In this document: piece after piece, positions 5,453 to 6,301 of the stretch
How positions within the stretch are numbered: position 1 is the first letter of the stretch
Layout: each line of letters begins with the position of its first letter
Source: Desulfobacterales bacterium
Lineage (GTDB): Bacteria; Desulfobacterota; Desulfobacteria; Desulfobacterales; Desulfobacteraceae
DNA length: 6,301 bases
Assembly (NCBI GenBank): GCA_022361535.1
Contig: JAKSAU010000587.1
Span: 1-6,301 of the forward strand
Direction of reading: 5' to 3'
The notes under the pieces: generated by a model
The model's database searches: none
Seen by the model: only the letters and a program-made list of their open reading frames with translations
Told to the model about the DNA's origin: nothing
Made by a program: the position numbers and the translations under genes

Positions 5453-6301
5453 TTACATATACGAATATCCAACTTTAGATTCGGTCTGTCTGTCCTGGAG
5501 TATGGCGTTGACAATGGTGTCAAAAAGCTGTTGTGCACCTTTGTAACCGATATGGAGAATCCGTGAGCCGCCGACCCTGTCGTGAATAGGAAAGCCTACC
5601 CTGACCAAAGGAATCTTTAGCCGTCTGGCCATGGCATATCCCTTGGAGTTGCCGATGATCAGATCCGGTGCTTTTTCCTCAGGTAGTGCTGCAGCTGTTT
5701 CTTCCATACGGGCAAAATCCATGTCGTCTAAGGTGAGTACCTGATCAATAACTGTTTCCGGCAGAGTGTCTTTAAGGGCCTGGCGAAACGTGCCGCTTTT
5801 TCCGCCTGAAGCGCAGATGACAGGTATAATACCTATTTCAGCCAGGAACCCTGCCATGCTTACAACAAAATCCTCCTCGCCGTATAGGACTGCCCGTTTT
5901 CTGGAGACATACTTATTTCCATCTACATAGGCATCAACGAGCCTCCATTTTTCTTTGCGATATCGTTCCGGAACAGGCTTGCCTGTGATTTGGGATAGGG
6001 AGTCGAAAAAACGGTCACTGGCCTTTACACCGATTGGGATAGGCATTCGGGTACATGGAATGCTGAATCGTTTTCCCAAAATCGTACCCGCAGTCTCCAT
6101 GCCTCTGTCAGCAGCTAAAGATAGGACCGCACCAAACTCCAGGCTGTGGACAGCTACATTCATTCTTTCAATTTCACAGATGGGGGTTCCCCCTTCCTGG
6201 ATAGCTTGGTATTCCTGCCAAGATGGCCCTTCAAGTCTTTCTGAGTAATCGGGCAGAATGGTGACGGGAGTATTGAAGTCCTTGAAGATATCTTTTAAAT
6301 G
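5453..6301 (-). CDS. nifN: nitrogenase iron-molybdenum cofactor assembly scaffold NifN, C-terminal part (5' end outside window)
   Basis: The reading frame stays open to the right edge, giving 282 visible C-terminal residues, roughly 60% of a typical NifN. The ATG at 6163 is internal: upstream codons continue conserved sequence, including LPDYSERLEG (visible 16-25) and EGGTP (36-40). VPERYRKEKWRLVDAYVDG follows, then the NifE/NifN/NifK-type end LIIGNSKGYAMARRLKIPLVRVGFPIHDRVGG and GYKGAQQLF. NifN pairs with NifE in the tetramer on which NifB-co is matured before transfer to the MoFe protein. NifK is the main alternative. The YSERLEG/GGTP pattern, the VP-x-RY-x-K-x-W-R-L-V-D-A stretch and position directly before nifB favour NifN. 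The stop is 18 nt before nifB, and the proteins are separate, unlike the NifN-B fusion of C. pasteurianum. NifE should lie just beyond the right edge. Confidence 0.93.
   Translation of the reverse strand, partial: HLKDIFKDFNTPVTILPDYSERLEGPSWQEYQAIQEGGTPICEIERMNVAVHSLEFGAVLSLAADRGMETAGTILGKRFSIPCTRMPIPIGVKASDRFFDSLSQITGKPVPERYRKEKWRLVDAYVDGNKYVSRKRAVLYGEEDFVVSMAGFLAEIGIIPVICASGGKSGTFRQALKDTLPETVIDQVLTLDDMDFARMEETAAALPEEKAPDLIIGNSKGYAMARRLKIPLVRVGFPIHDRVGGSRILHIGYKGAQQLFDTIVNAILQDRQTESKVGYSYM

Overview
The window looks like the downstream end of a molybdenum-nitrogenase (nif) cluster from an anaerobic, moderate-GC bacterium. I infer a sulfate-reducing Desulfobacterota lineage (Desulfobacter-like) from the style of the NifB, NifV and ferredoxin proteins and from the sigma-54 regulator next door. 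No rRNA or other taxonomic marker is present, so this placement is an inference.

Layout. On the + strand, 1-662 is the C-terminal part of an NtrC-family sigma-54 activator (AAA+ domain from Walker B onward, then a Fis-type HTH). From 663 to 908 there is AT-rich sequence without a convincing gene, followed by a strong bidirectional terminator (stem 909-948) that separates the convergent genes. Everything to the right is on the minus strand and is transcribed from right to left. The first unit in that direction is nifN (3'-terminal part, entering from the right edge), nifB (5434-4091), a 224-bp gap holding a long near-perfect palindrome, a thioredoxin-like [2Fe-2S] ferredoxin (3866-3558) and nifV (3561-2422, overlapping the ferredoxin stop by ATGA). 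After a 195-bp gap comes a second minus-strand pair: an AcuI/YhdH-type acryloyl-CoA reductase or quinone oxidoreductase (2226-1234) and a 60-residue zinc-ribbon protein (1198-1016), which ends at the shared terminator.

How the genes work together. NifB makes the 8Fe-9S-carbide precursor (NifB-co). NifN, with NifE (expected just beyond the right edge), is the scaffold on which it matures. NifV makes the homocitrate that becomes the organic ligand of FeMo-co. The [2Fe-2S] ferredoxin closely resembles the Clostridium pasteurianum protein known to interact with nitrogenase MoFe protein, so it is probably a nitrogenase-linked electron carrier. The acuI and zinc-ribbon pair has no known role in nitrogen fixation and probably marks the cluster border.

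The most unusual sequence signal is the palindrome between nifB and the ferredoxin gene: two perfect 19-bp arms (3962-3980 and 4022-4040) around a second perfect 10-bp hairpin, with decayed symmetry out to about 3939-4056. It has no terminator-type T run, so it resembles a REP/MITE-like mobile palindrome or an RNA processing element. I found no complete new biological system; the rest is an ordinary, well-preserved nif cofactor-assembly operon.
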